DNA from: Apostichopus japonicus
Taxonomy: Eukaryota > Echinodermata > Holothuroidea > Aspidochirotida > Stichopodidae
DNA length: 64,000 nt
Reading direction: 5' to 3'
Assembly (NCBI RefSeq): GCF_037975245.1
Contig: NC_092582.1
Location: 12,894,077 to 12,958,076 of the forward strand
The notes beneath the pieces are model-generated. The model was not told where the DNA came from. It did not search any database and saw only the letters and a list, made by a program, of their open reading frames with translations. The position numbers and the translations under genes were made by a program. Each line of letters opens with the position of its first letter. Position 1 is the first letter of the stretch. Below, piece after piece: positions 11,031 through 24,592 of the stretch.

Positions 11031-12459
11031 TCCTGCAGCCTGATTCGGCGCTGTATTGGTGATGGGTGATCGGTTAGTAACAATACTATATATTTCGTAT
11101 ATACATCTGTTCTTAAACTTTTACGACATACTTTACTGTTGGTAATGCAATATTCAAATAGCTATCTGGTTTTTCTATTCGTAAATCTGGTCTGTCTATT
11201 TGTCATATTTTTGTTGTAACCACCGCAACGAGGGTAGCTCAAACAAACAACAAGAAAAAGTTACTTGCTCCACAAAAATACGTAAGATATAACGACTCAT
11301 GTGAATCACGGCACTCACTTTTATGCAGTATCACGTAAAATTTTGTCTTTCTTACTTCTGGATAAACTTTGCAGATTGAAGACGACATCGTTACATCATG
11401 TGGTCTATGTTCTGTGTCGAAATAGGTTCTCTCTGGTTTGTATCAATTGACATATTTATTGCGTCATGACAACGTCCAATGAACATCCAATTATATTCTT
11501 AGCATATAATTCTACTATATGTCAGAGAGTTTAATATATCTCGGTGCGTTTTTATTTAATAAAAATTATCGCTATCAAATACCATTTGAACGTAATGTAT
11601 TTTGTTATAATTAGTGTTTCACATTAAAATCTTGTTGCTTGGCAAAGGAAACATTAAGTCTTAACCTATAACCCTACCACACTTTCATACCCAGCCTAGT
11701 CTATGGTTTGTATATGTATGCATATAAAGCAATGGGTACTGAGATCGATATTTTTATTAACATATAAAGCTAACCACCGGTTAGTTACGACTTATTGGAT
11801 AAACGGAAAAGTTCACAGGCACAGGGGCGTGAAGAGCCACCCAAGGTATCGGGACAGATATGTCATTATACCCACTATTGGAACACATCAGTTTCCTTAA
11901 ATATATTATGAAATGTGACTACATTGTTCTTTATCCCACATTTCACTGGACTCCCTAACTGATTCCTATCCATCAGGGCTGTGGCTCCTAGACACGTCTT
12001 TAGACTTGCGTAGACCTCCTATAGAGGTCACGATGTGTTTGGCAGAACCTTACGGTGAGCATTGAGAGAATTGGAATATGGTGATGAAGACCGATTATGC
12101 TATGTTGCTATAGTACCAGTTCCCATATCATGTACTGGTAAGGGAGGAGATCATGGTCAATATCTGACGTATTGAACCGACATCCTCCCTCATCCTTGTC
12201 ACCGCCCCTCCCCCAATCCCCTTCCCTTTCAATCACCACCACCACGCAAAAGGGATAAAAACTATATTTAGTTTAAGGTTTAGACCTCATTAAAGAACTG
12301 ATCATTAATAGCATATAAATATGCCTCAGAATGAATCATCTCACATTTGAATTTCTAGACCCCCTTACGTTAAAGTCGACTTCAAACGGTCCCAGATCCG
12401 CACTACCATCTTTCCAAAAATCATGGATCCTCCGCTGTGTGTTGCTACATAAGAGGCTC
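11031..12459. other. Unassigned stretch
   Basis: The first 45 bases continue the sequence shared with the copy at 12460. The rest shows no gene or clear repeat. A short phrase, caggggcgtgaagagcc at 11822, resembles a hAT-type end, but no partner was found. Confidence 0.45.
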
Positions 12460-12615
12460 ATTCAAACTGAAAATGATTTAATAAGAACATTCTCTGGGTC
12501 GTCAGCATGCGGCTTCCACACTATACCTTTAACAAACTTATATGTTTTGAGTTCCATCAATCCTGCAGCCTGATTCGGCGGTATATAAGTGATGAGTGTT
12601 CGGCTAGTAACAATA
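12460..12615. repeat. Third, partial copy of the 10.3-11.1 kb unit
   Basis: The segment from attcaaactgaaaatga through attctctgggtcgtcagcat and cctgcagcctgattcggcg to gtaacaatac matches 10954-11075. It is more diverged and carries an insertion of about 20 bases (acaaacttatatgttttgag). It lacks the (TA)n tract. Confidence 0.8.
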
Positions 12616-13597
12616 CGAATAAAAGAAGTGACTTAGTCGTCAATGCTAATATGAATGTTGACATTTGATATGGTGATAACCTACATTCCAAAATTTGGAG
12701 ATTCACTATCATGGCAAAATTTCGATCCACAAGCGGTTGAATTTTCAAGTTATAAAGGGGAGTGTTTGTTTTAATGTCTCTATGGATGTTCATCTTTTAG
12801 ATGGAATGTTTGGGCTTATGTCTCCAAGGAACCCAGAGAAACGGAAGATCAGCTTCCAGAGAGAATATCGACAAACTTGGTAAAGTGATCGAGACACTTC
12901 CTAGATGCATATCGAGGAGGGAATTCAATCAGAGGGTTTTCATTTAGATCGATTTCATGAGCTTATAGAGCGGTACCTATCACCTTCAATTTATCAGATG
13001 ATATAAACTGATGTTAAAGTGTATGGTGGTTGATATCTTAAAATGAACAGAAATTTCATTATATGTTACTGATATAGGAAGTGTTTGATATCCAGTGAAC
13101 TGTTACAAAAAACTTTTGGCATTCGTTGACGATCAAGAATTTTTTCGTTCCTTTCGGAGGGGATTTATATTGTCAACATTTTTATACTAAACGTGACATC
13201 TATAGAAGGTGCATTTATAAACCTTTCTCAACTAGTTACTTCGTCACCTGCGAATTATATGACGTCAATCCCCCCCCCCCCCCACCCTCAGGTTGTCTAC
13301 ATTCATAACACTATGCAAGAATAAATTCCACGGTTTTCTTGAGTGTATTACGATGCGCAAAGTTACCTCTAAATGAAATACAAGAATGAAAATCATAATT
13401 TGCAGACGTTCAATATTGATAAGAATTGGACCTGTATGGAGAAGGACGACATAATCGCGGATACTGCCTGCAGAGTGAAATATCGTTCTTTGGAACTACG
13501 AGCGAATAAATTCATTTCTTACTGAAAAAACACATTTGATGGGGCTTTGAGAGGTTATTGAGTTCTACATACAAAAAACGGACGCGTACACTCACGT
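12616..13597. other. Unassigned stretch
   Basis: No gene is recognised. It includes a C14 run at 13270-13283. Confidence 0.45.
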
Positions 13598-13880
13598 TGG
13601 GGCGGAAGAGGGTGAGGGAGGGGAGGAAGGGGTAAGGGGAAGGAAGATGAAGGGTAGGCAGGAAGGGGAGGGCAGGAAGGGGAACGGGAGGAAGGGGAAC
13701 GGGAAGAGGATTAGAGGAAGGTTAGGGGAGGTGTAAGGGTAGGGGAGAGAAGGAAGGGTCAGGGGAGGAATGGGAAGGTGGAGGGGGAGGGGAGGAATGG
13801 TTAGGGGAGGGGAATGGGTGGGGAGGGAGGGGCAGTGGGTGTGGAATATGAGGGAGTGGAGAAGGAGAGTAGGTAGGAGA
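13598..13880. repeat. G-rich purine tract (about 280 bp)
   Basis: The plus strand is almost entirely A and G, with repeated gggagg, ggaagggga and aggggagg blocks. It has many runs of three or four G, so G-quadruplex or triplex (H-DNA) structures are possible. The minus-strand proline/leucine/serine-rich frame (13592-14002) is low complexity and is not accepted as a protein. Confidence 0.85.
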
Positions 13881-15297
13881 ACATGGGCTTTTATAAGAAA
13901 CGGGTGGATACATGTTTGTGTGATGTTCGAATGGTATTTATTGTGTACCTTCTTCTGCCTCATCCAACCTGCTAAGTTTAAGATTGAGTATTCCATGTTC
14001 AATTTTGTTACAAATGAATCAGTTTTAACGAAAGAAATGGAAGCAACTTTTATAGTTGCTGTATAGAGATGTTTAATAACAGATAAAAAAATCTTTTTCC
14101 AATCATCTCAGCATAAAACCCATAAATGATGCAGAAAATATAACGTGAATCTCTGTATCAATCGCATTGCATCTTCATATCCAGCACGATGTTAAAAACG
14201 TCATTGCCGTAATACAAAACTAATCATCCGTTAAGTGTTTTCTCCTTCTCTCTTTCTACCCCCCCCCCACCCCCAATATCTAATCATCATTGGAGAATCA
14301 AATGTACACATAAATATTACATACCGATTAAAAACACTGAAATACAGCCTTCTGCATGCAGGAAGCTTTGAACACCATAATTTATATTTTATTTCTATCT
14401 GAGGATAAATCAAGCAAGTCATCTTCTACAAATTGTTATTTTTTGAAAGAATAGCTGATAAATTATTATCTTTAGCCAAAGTAAGCTAAAAGTACATTTT
14501 GGTTCGATAAGTATAACCATTTGTAAATTAGAGAATAATTTGGGAAACACAGTGTTAAAATTCCTCGAAGCGTTTAATCCCCATTAAATGCCGTCCTCTT
14601 AAAACCACAGTTTTTTCCTAGAGTAAAATTTGGTGGTTATGTTCTTTCTGAAGGAAGTTAATTCTTTGATGTTCCAATACTAACTGATAGATGGGGAAAC
14701 GTTAAGGGGGGGGGGGTGGAATCAATGTTTTTACATGAACAGAGAAATGAGGTATAGCGGTGCCTTTATTATGTTTTAAATACTGGGTTTGGCTTTCGCG
14801 GTGGAAAATGTTAATTATCTTAAGAGGAAACCAATTTCACACTCAGAAGGTTCAAAAAATGAAAAGCTTTAAAGGTTTATTGTTTTCGTATGCTTTCACA
14901 AATTTACGGACATTTTGGCTCGGAGTGATTGAAATATTACAAAACGATAATTACGCAGCTGAATGAACATACTATACTACAGTTGTAATTTTGTTTTAAT
15001 AAAATGCGGTATTGCAACCGGTTGTTGATTGTAGCCAATTATGGTTATCTCAGTTGTGATAGCAACAGTTGCCATAGTGAAAAAGAATACTTCTGTGTTG
15101 CGATGTGACCTCCGGTGAACGGGAGTTAAATTCGGGATAGGGGTAGGGGGGGGGGGGGGGTAAAACGTTAATGTAAAGGGCGTGGGAGGTGTTGCTTGTC
15201 GATTTGGGAACGCGTGTCTCGCAGACTTTCAAGAAAAAGGTCAAAGGAGAGAGGTCAAAGATCAAGTTTAGAGACAAGCGATTTTTTGTTATGTATG
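13881..15297. other. Unassigned stretch
   Basis: No gene is recognised. It has C10 at 14259-14268, G11 at 14706-14716 and G15 at 15146-15160, the last about 140 bases left of the next hAT. Confidence 0.45.
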
Positions 15298-16779
15298 CAT
15301 GGGCGGCGATCCTGGGGGGATGGGGGGGATATATCCCCCCCATGAAAATGGGTGGAGGGGATGTAATACACCATATCCCCCCACCAAATGCCAGGATAAT
15401 AATATTTTCATGCCTACATTTATGCATCATCGTGAATGTACGGCTCTTTTTTAGCTTCATTTCTCGCCTACCATAAACGCAGTGCGATCTTTTCAAATAA
15501 AGCGTCTTTATAAAGCAAGAATAGTTGACTGTAGGCTTCATTGGGTCTATAACAACAAAATGTATTATTGCGCCCACGGTATTGATATAGTACATATATG
15601 CACCCTCATAGTATTCATATCAACGAGTTAAATGAATCTGGAGGATTCATGTCAATTGGGCGCGCGTACCATGCATGGAGGGTCATGTGATGTGTTCCAG
15701 GTGGTACCAAACTGATATTTCTCTGTAGCAGTTCGAAAATAGTGTTAGTGACTTCGTGAAAGATTTGCACCAAGACGGATCGAACATGGGAAGTAACGGC
15801 GTAAGAAGGTACTGGTACTTCAGGCCTACGAAATAGTGCTAATATGCTAACGTTAGACATGCTGGCACAGAACAAGTACAGATACATTGGGCTTGCAGCG
15901 GGAAATGTCGATGTCTGAATTGTATTTCAAGGGTGAGCGTTTGGTGCTGTGGGGAAAAGTTTAGTTCAGTGCAACCACGGAATTCTCCATGGAACAGAGC
16001 CTAATGCTGCTCAGCCGGAATATAGCTATCACGTTAGGCTACAGGCACGGTTATTGCTAGGTAACGGGTGTCGTCTGCTGCTCTAAGCACGCATACACAT
16101 TTACGTACTAGTTGGGTGAAATCATCATGCGTAAAGGGGAGAGTAAAATATTAGTACCGCCCTGGAACACATCACATGACCCTCCATGCATGGTACGCGC
16201 GTTCGCGCGTATTTACTGTGTGATAGTTTCCCCAGCTTCATTTACAGGTACCTCGATGATTCATATAGGCCCTATAGTAGGCCTACACACGTACATGTTC
16301 CCTCGAACAGCTGAGAATTTCATGTTACCAGGGTAATGATTAATACACGTTTCACCTGGATTCCCTAGCAATCGGTACCTAGGAATGTAACTATGTGTAA
16401 TTGTGTATTGCATGTGTATAGGCCTATAATAGCCTGCATGAGGCCATTTTCTTCATCGAATAATATAAAAGAGATCTCGAACATTCTAACGTAGCGCCTG
16501 AAACAAGATTGACAGGGGCAAGTTTCCCAAAATAACACCCAAAATTAAAAAAAAAGTATTTTGGATCCTGATTTTGAGATATTTCGGATATGATATCCCT
16601 ATTTTAAAGTTGGGTATATGCCGCTTGGAAACCTCGGTAAGTGCCGTTTCCGGCCATCTAGAGGGTTTGTAAATCCCAAAATTTTCTTGTACGCTTCGCG
16701 CCAACCCATGGTGGCGCTACGCTTAGATAGTCAACAAGGTCATATCCCCCCCACTCGGAAATACGGATCGCCGCCCATG
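15298..16779. mobile_element. hAT element D, non-autonomous (1482 bp)
   Basis: The terminal inverted repeats are an exact 15-bp pair, CATGGGCGGCGATCC at 15298-15312 and its complement at 16765-16779. The target duplication is exact: TATGTATG at 15290-15297 and 16780-16787. The first 95 or so bases (ggggggatggggggg, then gaaaatgggtggagggg) resemble the complement of the right end of element A. An inner inverted repeat (15661-15706 with 16154-16201) may mark a nested element. I found no transposase motif inside. Confidence 0.9.
15661..16201. repeat. Inner inverted repeat in hAT D (~46-bp arms)
   Basis: The arm CGCGCGTACCATGCATGGAG, continuing as ggtcatgtgatgtgttccagg, at 15661-15706 is the complement of 16154-16201 apart from a short difference near ggtggtac/ggcggtac. 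Weaker similarity continues inward. About 450 bases separate the arms. No target duplication was found, so it is either an old nested element or part of the family structure. Confidence 0.8.
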
Positions 16780-19700
16780 TATGTATGTATTCATTTGCAA
16801 AGCTCTTATGATTAGAGTTGGAAGAAAAGATAACAACAGGTCATTTTCTTCTTGTGCTCATCTGTTTCCGTTCTTCCTTTCGAATTCTGGTGTCACTAAG
16901 ATTGTTGAAAGTATTAGTAAACTTATATTTGTGTTTAGTTTTCTAACCTACAAGAAGATGCGTCAACTATACCCAGCCGTTCACAATAACAGCCCATAAT
17001 TATAGTCTTTTATTGGCTAGCAAACAAGCAAGCAATTACGTTACAATGTAGATAAATAAACAAACGTTTATTGCTTTATTGCTGATGATAAAAGATGAGA
17101 GGGAAGATTTAAAAAGAGAAATAATTATTCTTTGCAATGAACAGGCAGATTTTATTGTCATATTTCCTAACCAGAATGTCACCAAGCAAAAAAAAAATTA
17201 AACGACGCTCACTTATCTTTGTTTTTATGTTATATATTTTATGTTAAAATAACAAACAAAAATTCTGCAAGGAAGAGCAATTAGGGAACCCAGGATTTTG
17301 CAATCTCTTATTTGTGAGTTTTTTATCGCGTGAGACAGAAAAATCAACCATCCGCGTTTAATATTTGTTTAATGACTTTCTCTCGATTTTCTTTTCTTCA
17401 TTCTTATTTTTCTTCTTGTTAACCTAAAACTATATACAACACAGCAGAACAACATGTTTTATGGATAATATATTAAATGTTATGGGTCGTGTTGCTGGGC
17501 AGCAAATTTTTGTTAACGGGATTTCTGGATAACGGCACAAAATTAATTTCGAAAAATCACACACGCGTATAAGCAATTTCTCAACGCCTGCATGTATGTG
17601 GGCTAGTTAAAAACTAATATTTTCCAGGGCAAGTGTTATCATGAAGATATCAAGTAACACAGTTTGAGCTAATCTTATGAATAATTAAATACATTCTAAG
17701 AATGTATCTTGCAACAACCGGACGAGTGACGTCACTGCAACATACCTGGCATTTAGATTTCATTTCATAACGTATATGGGTGATAATTGTAGCAAGCAAG
17801 AGAATAATAGATGCCATGACAAACTCGTTTTGATGAAACCATGCGGAATCTCATGGTTTAATGTATCATCAATGTTTTCGGGTGAATAAACAACGAGAAA
17901 TTTACCAAATTGAACCATGGGTATTGTAAAAGCATTGTTCTGTCAATGTGACAGTTTGTCCATTTGTGTGTGTGTGTGATTATTACATCTCAAAGTGGAA
18001 AAAAGTATATCCAAACTCGTTTTCATGTTGCATTTCTTGATGTTTTTTTTGGGCCAAGTTGGAGTTTATCGAGTTTCCACTTATTGTTTTTTTTTCTATT
18101 TAACGCATTTTTGTCTAATTCTCTTATATTAAACGTGCTGGGGTCGCGTCAACACAATTCTGGAAGGTCGCCAACAAAATTTAAGGCTTGCCCAAGAAAA
18201 ATTCCAAATAAAAAAAAGAAATTGTCAGTTATTTGTGGGTAAAGAAAGTAAAAATATCTTGAAAATGAATTAGTACAAAAGTTGCAACATATAACACCAT
18301 TTTACAAATAAATTTCCTTGATCATTTATTTGTTGTTGTCACATTAAGGGGGTGAGGGGGGGGGGGTTAATTTCTTCCCGTGGATGCTTTCCCAAAGTCA
18401 CAACAGTTGCATGGTCGCCAAGTTGATGAAGGTGGACATTGGAGTCACCAAGCAAAACCAAAGTTTGAATACATGTTAAAATCGTATGTTCTATAGAACA
18501 CATGCATTGCTTCTTATATATATACAGCAACCTCCGGTGACGTGGGTTTTCCGATAAATTCAGACAAGCTTAAATCACAAATAACATCTTCACGACTTAA
18601 TATATAGAGAACACAAAACCGACGCCCGGAGCCGTCGTTCGTGAACATGTATAGTCAAAAAAAGTATATGGATTCATTAAAACATTCATGTTTAAATCTT
18701 TTGAATAGCGCGTGATGTGTATCGAGTTCCTTGAGGCATTTACCAAATTAAAATTCACCATCACATAACAAATATCTTGTTACGTCAGTCCTCTTTTGCT
18801 TAGAGATATGAATTTATTGCTAATACGTTCATATTGAACAAAGACAAAAAAAGAAGATATCCTGTTTGATCGTTAGTTGTTATTAGATATTGACATAAAC
18901 ATTACCAAATCCGTATGAGCATTACTTAAAAATGACAGGCGAGGATGCAGGGGTGAGTGGGGTGGGGTTTTTTTTGGGGGGGGGGGGGAGGGGTGGAGGG
19001 TTGTGCCCTCCTGCTCCCTTTTCCGATACTTTATTACTTGAAATGAAAGTTTAGCAGTCAAGCTAATGACCTCTATGTTGTTATGGGATTTTAGAATTAA
19101 AAGGGATTTTATTATTATATCTTTTTTTTTGGTCAATACTAATTCAAAAGCTGCTCATAAACCGCCAAAGTACGAAATGGCAAATGCACAATTAGCTTTT
19201 CATCTTTTGCCGTCAGTTCGAAATCTTGGAGATTGTATCGCGCACAAGTTATACAGCTTCGCTGCCGGGGTGAGTGACCTGGTCTACGGAAGCTTAGAGA
19301 TGACATCACGTTGACAACTGATTCAGTCAGCAATATATTTAATATTCGGATTGAAACCCTTTCTGATTAGAACTTAAATCTCGTTACATGTAGTGGCTTT
19401 CTTTTACTTTTGGGACGTTTTTTAAATGTGATACTCAGTGTAGAAATGCTCATTTTCAAATTTCAATTTTCCATAAATGTAAATCGTCGAGTTGTTTGTT
19501 CCTTCTTACGCGTTTGTCTTAATCATTGTCTAGATCAAGTAAAATGGTATCCACCCAGATGAATGCTTAACACATTGATAATGGTTCACCATCTAATACT
19601 TACGGGCTGTAAGTTCATATAATTCATGACTATTTTTCCAAATTGGGCCGTATAGTCTTGTTTTTTGCAACAGCAACAACAAAAATGCTGATTTGTGCTG

Positions 19701-20619
19701 TAAAGAGAGAGATTAGGTCGACTTTTTGCACATATGACATTTTCTTCCAATCCAGAACTTCCTCCAATGAGATTGCTATTAACTGACATATGCGATTTTA
19801 ATTCAACATATGCATGCCAATTTCTTTCAATCAGAACCTTACAATGAGTCAATGGAAACACCAGACGATGACATGTAACGATTTTGCAGGTTTGATGGCA
19901 CTCTAAGTACACCATACATTTCGTGATGTTGCTTATGTCACTATCTTATTTGTCTATAACTTCAAAGCCTCGCTACCAGACAAAAACAAAAAGAAGAAAA
20001 CAAAGCTGTTGATATCACGATCATGCAGAAAAGTATTTTGTTTTTTTGCTCTTTCGTGCGATTGACTCCATTTTGCGTTTAAAATTAAACTATTAAGGTG
20101 TTGTTGCCTGCTTTCATGAGAAAAAGAAATGTCTAAATATAAACATTGTTTCTTTTATCTTAGTTGCTTAATTGGAATTACAGTGCTTAGACAATAAACA
20201 ATTCATAATTGTTTTGTATAAAGAGCCTTGCCATGAACTGTGGTATTTTGGATTAAAAGGCGAATCTGATCACGAACTATGCAATGTTAAAAACCGTTGG
20301 AAGTTTTAATGAACTTTTCTGATTTACCAATGATTGAGTGAGAAATGTTTGTTCAATAGTTTCATTGTGTCTATCATAGCTGGGGGGAAATGAAGACTTA
20401 AAAAAGAACTTTTGGTTGAAGTTAAGCAGTTGAAATCTAAAGGATATTGTTAATAGATGTCGAAGCAGTTAATTTCCTACTTCTTTAAAGCAAATGATTA
20501 CTTTTAAAGGATAAGAAAGAACTGTTTTGTGCGGTCGTATAATCACCATGATTTATTACAATTGTCATATGTTAATATAACAGTATCATTTCATGATAAT
20601 ATTACATGACATTGTACCA
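16780..20619. other. Unassigned 3.8-kb stretch
   Basis: No gene is recognised. There is a (GT)n run at 17966-17979, G11 at 18356-18366 and G13 at 18976-18988 within a G-rich block. A weak exon-like segment (about 19153-19269) has a donor-like GTGAGTG at 19270 but only a poor acceptor, and I do not call it. Confidence 0.45.
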
Positions 20620-20975
20620 TTTCAGATCACATCGCATCACGAAGCCGTATATCACATCACATAACTTCACTACACATCTTATTACAACTCGTCACACCAC
20701 ATCGTACCATAACGCAACACTAATCGCATATCGCATCGCTTCGCATCACATCACATAACATCACTTCACGTCGCATCGCATTGCATCACGACTCATCACA
20801 TTGCATGGTACCAAATCTCACTTCTTAATACAACTTCAATTCAATTCACATCGCATCACATCACACCACATTGCGTGACATGTCACACCAGAACGCATCA
20901 CATCACATCACAACCGCATCACGCGACGAAACCTAACATCATATCACATACCACACCACAACACAACACCTACCA
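20620..20975 (+). repeat. Degenerate CATCA/CACAT pentanucleotide repeat
   Basis: The plus strand is dominated by catca, cacat, cgcat and taaca words in loose 5-base phase, for example tcgcatcgcttcgcatcaca. It is a decayed microsatellite with low G content on this strand. No coding role is seen. Confidence 0.75.
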
Positions 20976-23900
20976 TGATATGCATATGGCTTGTCATAAA
21001 TCTGTCATAATTAGCTGAAGTTAAAACACGTTTTAAGTGATATTGCATACAATTCAATCATTATAGTTGAATGACCAACGGAATATAATACTTCATTGAT
21101 CGACCGTTTCACCGATGAACTTAATGAATGATTGTTTGTTATCGTTCGATGAAAACATGAAATATGATAATGTTGCAAAAATATGTGACAACATGTTTAT
21201 CATTAATTAAGATCAATAATGTGTTACGATTTGCATTAAATTGTTAATAACAACCACATTGGCTGTCCATCATTGGAAGCATTTAATTAAATTATGCCTT
21301 AATGGTGTTTTAACATGGTTTAGTCATTATTAATATGGTGTTATTGCATGCTTTAGTCAACGTTATCGTCATTCAACCATGAGCACATTTAAATTTATCA
21401 TGCATGTTCTGTCATTATAGACATTTTTTTCTCTTTTTCAATGAAGGCTGGGTATATTATTTATTATGTTATCGATGCTTTTGAATAAAGCCTGGACACT
21501 GGTTTAAATCAAATGAAACATCACACAGATCCATTCGAAACAGATACTTCACGCGAGATTGGTTAAATGTTGATGAGAGATCTATACATATTTGTACTGT
21601 GTATCTGACTGAACATGATCTTGTGACCCCCCCCCCCATTTTTTAAAGTCATCTAAGATACCCCTCTCAACCCCAGTCACCTCAAATAGAGATTTTAACC
21701 GTATGATCACCACCAAGGTGTAATATCCAATGAGGTTTGATGGATCCCTTCGAAAGAAAATAGATACTGCATATGCTCTTGATTAAAGTTTGTCGAGCGA
21801 TCTACGGCGCATCTAAAAAGAACAGATAATACGCATGATCTAAAGTTATTAAGTATATCTTGTTATATTCATAATAATTAATATGTCAGTCTCGCGTCCG
21901 CGACAAGTAAAAGAAAAGTCTGACACAGCCAAGCGCAGTAGTTTTCTACAAATTTCAAATTAAAATTAAGGTTTTAAACAAGATTGTAATAGAAGATATT
22001 TTAATCATCGACCATTCTTCCGGTATATCCATTTTCTAGGTTTATAAATAGCTTCGATAAACAACTTTCGTGTTTTCTAAAATTCATCATGTGTAGATCT
22101 TTCTATATTTCAATATATCAAGCACCCCCTGCAATTGTGTAATAAGAATCATTTGGATTTGAACTTAATATGAATATTTTAAGCTCTGAGTCATCTGACA
22201 TTCCAATAAAAGGATTTAATTGATAAACAAAGCTGCTGTTTCTGTACACAAAGCTTCAATCCCCCACCCGCACCCCACCCCATCCCCTCATATTTTTTGG
22301 GCATTCGCGACAGCAGGGATGCGATAGATATGACTCTAGTTCTAATGCAATAGTCACCTTATCTTCGGTACTGTTGATAGCTTACCATATATTAATTCGA
22401 CAGCTGTTGCTTGTTTGGAAACGACGTATAGGCCTACTAATATATATTTTTTTTTGGCCATAAGCTTTGGGATTGCAGTTCTCATTTTTCCATATTTCGA
22501 TGCTAATTAACATGTATAGAAGTGATATAACCTGGACAGATGTCAGAACGGTTATTACCGGGGGAAAAGGAAAAAAAGGTGTCATGTTTTTTCATCATCT
22601 CCGTCACGCAAGCACTAACCATCAAATCAATGGTTTTCATCAACTTGACCTTATCTTCTACGTAAATACCCATTATTACGCCTCTAGCCTAGACGTCATT
22701 AAACGATGTCTACTTCCATCATCGATTCGTTGAACGAGAATCTTAAAACCATCAATGACAATCTCCCTTCCTCTCATCAAAACTCAAAATACCCGTTAAA
22801 TATACGGCAAGCCTTTGATTAAACTATACCCTTCTTTTCATGCGACCTAAGAAACGTTTTCATTTTGTTTTTAATGATCTTGTTCTACGTTGTTCTTTTA
22901 TTTTGTATCTGGGCAGCTGGATGGTGGTCAAAAATTCCTATCAATATTAGGGACGCATGTCTGTTTTATATGTTCATAGTTTCATATAGTTTATATAGTA
23001 CAGTTCTGGATAGATCAAAATAGTGCGTCCCTAACGACTCTCTGATCAAAGCTAGTCTATAGCTATCCGATAATTCCTATGACGTCAGGCTCATGTGCGG
23101 TAAACCTATAAGCTTCCTTGCGATATTGGAAGACAAATGCCTATTTAGTAGTGCAGCAAGAGGGATTCTTTCACATTTAAACTAAGATAAGGGTGGAAAA
23201 TTTGGTCTAGCTTTGAAGTTTGAGTCGACACCGCAATTTTTAGTATAATGCGATCCAAATATGTACCAAATCCAAGTGAATGTTATACTCATGAACTGTC
23301 AGTAATAACCTTATTTGTATAACTCTTTCAACGTACTGAGCTACGTTGCTATGAAGAAATAGATTAAAAAGAAACGGGTAATCACAAATTGAAGATGTTA
23401 TGGCGCAAGGTAGCCGGGCAAATGATCTAAAACAAGAGCAGCAGAGATGCAGAAGCTCAGCTTTGAGAAGTGTGTTTTGATTGGCAGTTTTTCTGAGCAG
23501 TTTATCCATTTCTTTGTGCGAAAAATATAAGACATAGGTGGGATAACGGTGTCATTTCCTTCCCTCCCAGCTCCTTTTCTCGATATTGTCGTATTCCGGG
23601 AAATTTCCTTCAAAGTGGAAACACTATCACGAACCAATTTTATGCAACAGTAATTATTACTATAAGATTAAACCATGCCCCAGCATAAGATCCAACAGCA
23701 TATTTTCTTCGGAGTTTTCATTCATGCAAGAATATAGAACGAAAACGTAAGAAAACTATACCTCTACTAAATCTAGTAAAGTGTTGTGGATATCACGTTT
23801 GAATTATAATACACCAAAATTGCTCACGAAAGTTGTACAGTGCGATCATAGAACGACCTGCAACGTGTTTACAATCGAAGTACCACAGAGAAACGTTAAA

Positions 23901-24347
23901 GAGCAGAGATCGGAATCGGCTCCAACAATAGGCCTAAACTGTTGTAAAGTCAAATTGCAAATCTGACAAGTATAGTCCTTTTACAGAGAATGACATCGAA
24001 CTAGATAGCAAACCCGAATAACAAGTCAATATTTGACTTGATCAAGTTTCCAAGGTGGATTTTTTGCAAAATGACAGGAAATTAAGACGGAAGACATTTT
24101 GCTATTCACACCAAAGCGCATAATGATCATGAATACTAAAAAAGTTGAAAGACAAATTTCATGATTATTGCAAATGATCTGTGGCCTACATTTCATTATA
24201 ACTGAAAAATTTGCAGAAGGCCCATTTTGGACCCTCACATGACGACAATAATATTTTTCCTGAACAACTTTGGTATGGAGCTATGGAGCTATAGCTCCAT
24301 GGTATAACCACCATTCAAACGTTATATCCACAACATTTCAGAAAATA
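20976..24347. other. Unassigned stretch
   Basis: No gene is recognised. Features seen are a C11 run at 21627-21637, a C-rich patch at 22260-22288 and a perfect 18-bp palindrome ATGGAGCTATAGCTCCAT at 24283-24300, close to the SINE. Open frames here are short and unremarkable. Confidence 0.45.
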
Positions 24348-24592
24348 GGAGTGCTAGCTCAGTGGTTAACGCCCGGTTCCTTTCAATCATAAGGTCCCGA
24401 GTTCGGGTCACTCCAAGATTAATGTATGTCGTCCAGTTAGAGAGTTGTTGACAATTGACAATTCATAATCATGGACGTTAAATATGAATCTTAGAGACTG
24501 ACTTCGGTCAGCTTGCAGCTTTGATAAGCCAATGATGGCCTCTTTGCGAGTTGATCCCGCTTGCAGGATGATATAAAATACATACATACATG
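24348..24592 (+). mobile_element. tRNA-derived SINE
   Basis: The head GGAGTGCTAGCTCAGTGG has an exact pol III A-box (TAGCTCAGTGG at 24355-24365). A degraded B-box lies at 24400-24410 (agttcgggtca). GGAGTG at the start can pair with CACTCC at 24409-24414, as in an acceptor stem. A tRNA-unrelated body of about 150 bases follows and ends in an A/CATA-rich tail (aaaatacatacatacat). This layout is typical of tRNA SINEs. The target duplication is not clear. Confidence 0.75.

Noticed and set aside
13592-14002. 136-codon proline/leucine-rich minus-strand frame
   Set aside because: It is the complement of the purine tract and a low-complexity artefact.
15050-15595. 181-codon minus-strand frame
   Set aside because: It crosses the left end of hAT D and G/C homopolymers (runs of P and G), so it joins host DNA and transposon and cannot be a conserved gene.
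19153-19269. Exon-like segment with a donor GTGAGTG
   Set aside because: The acceptor side is poor and both strands are open, so the coding strand cannot be decided.
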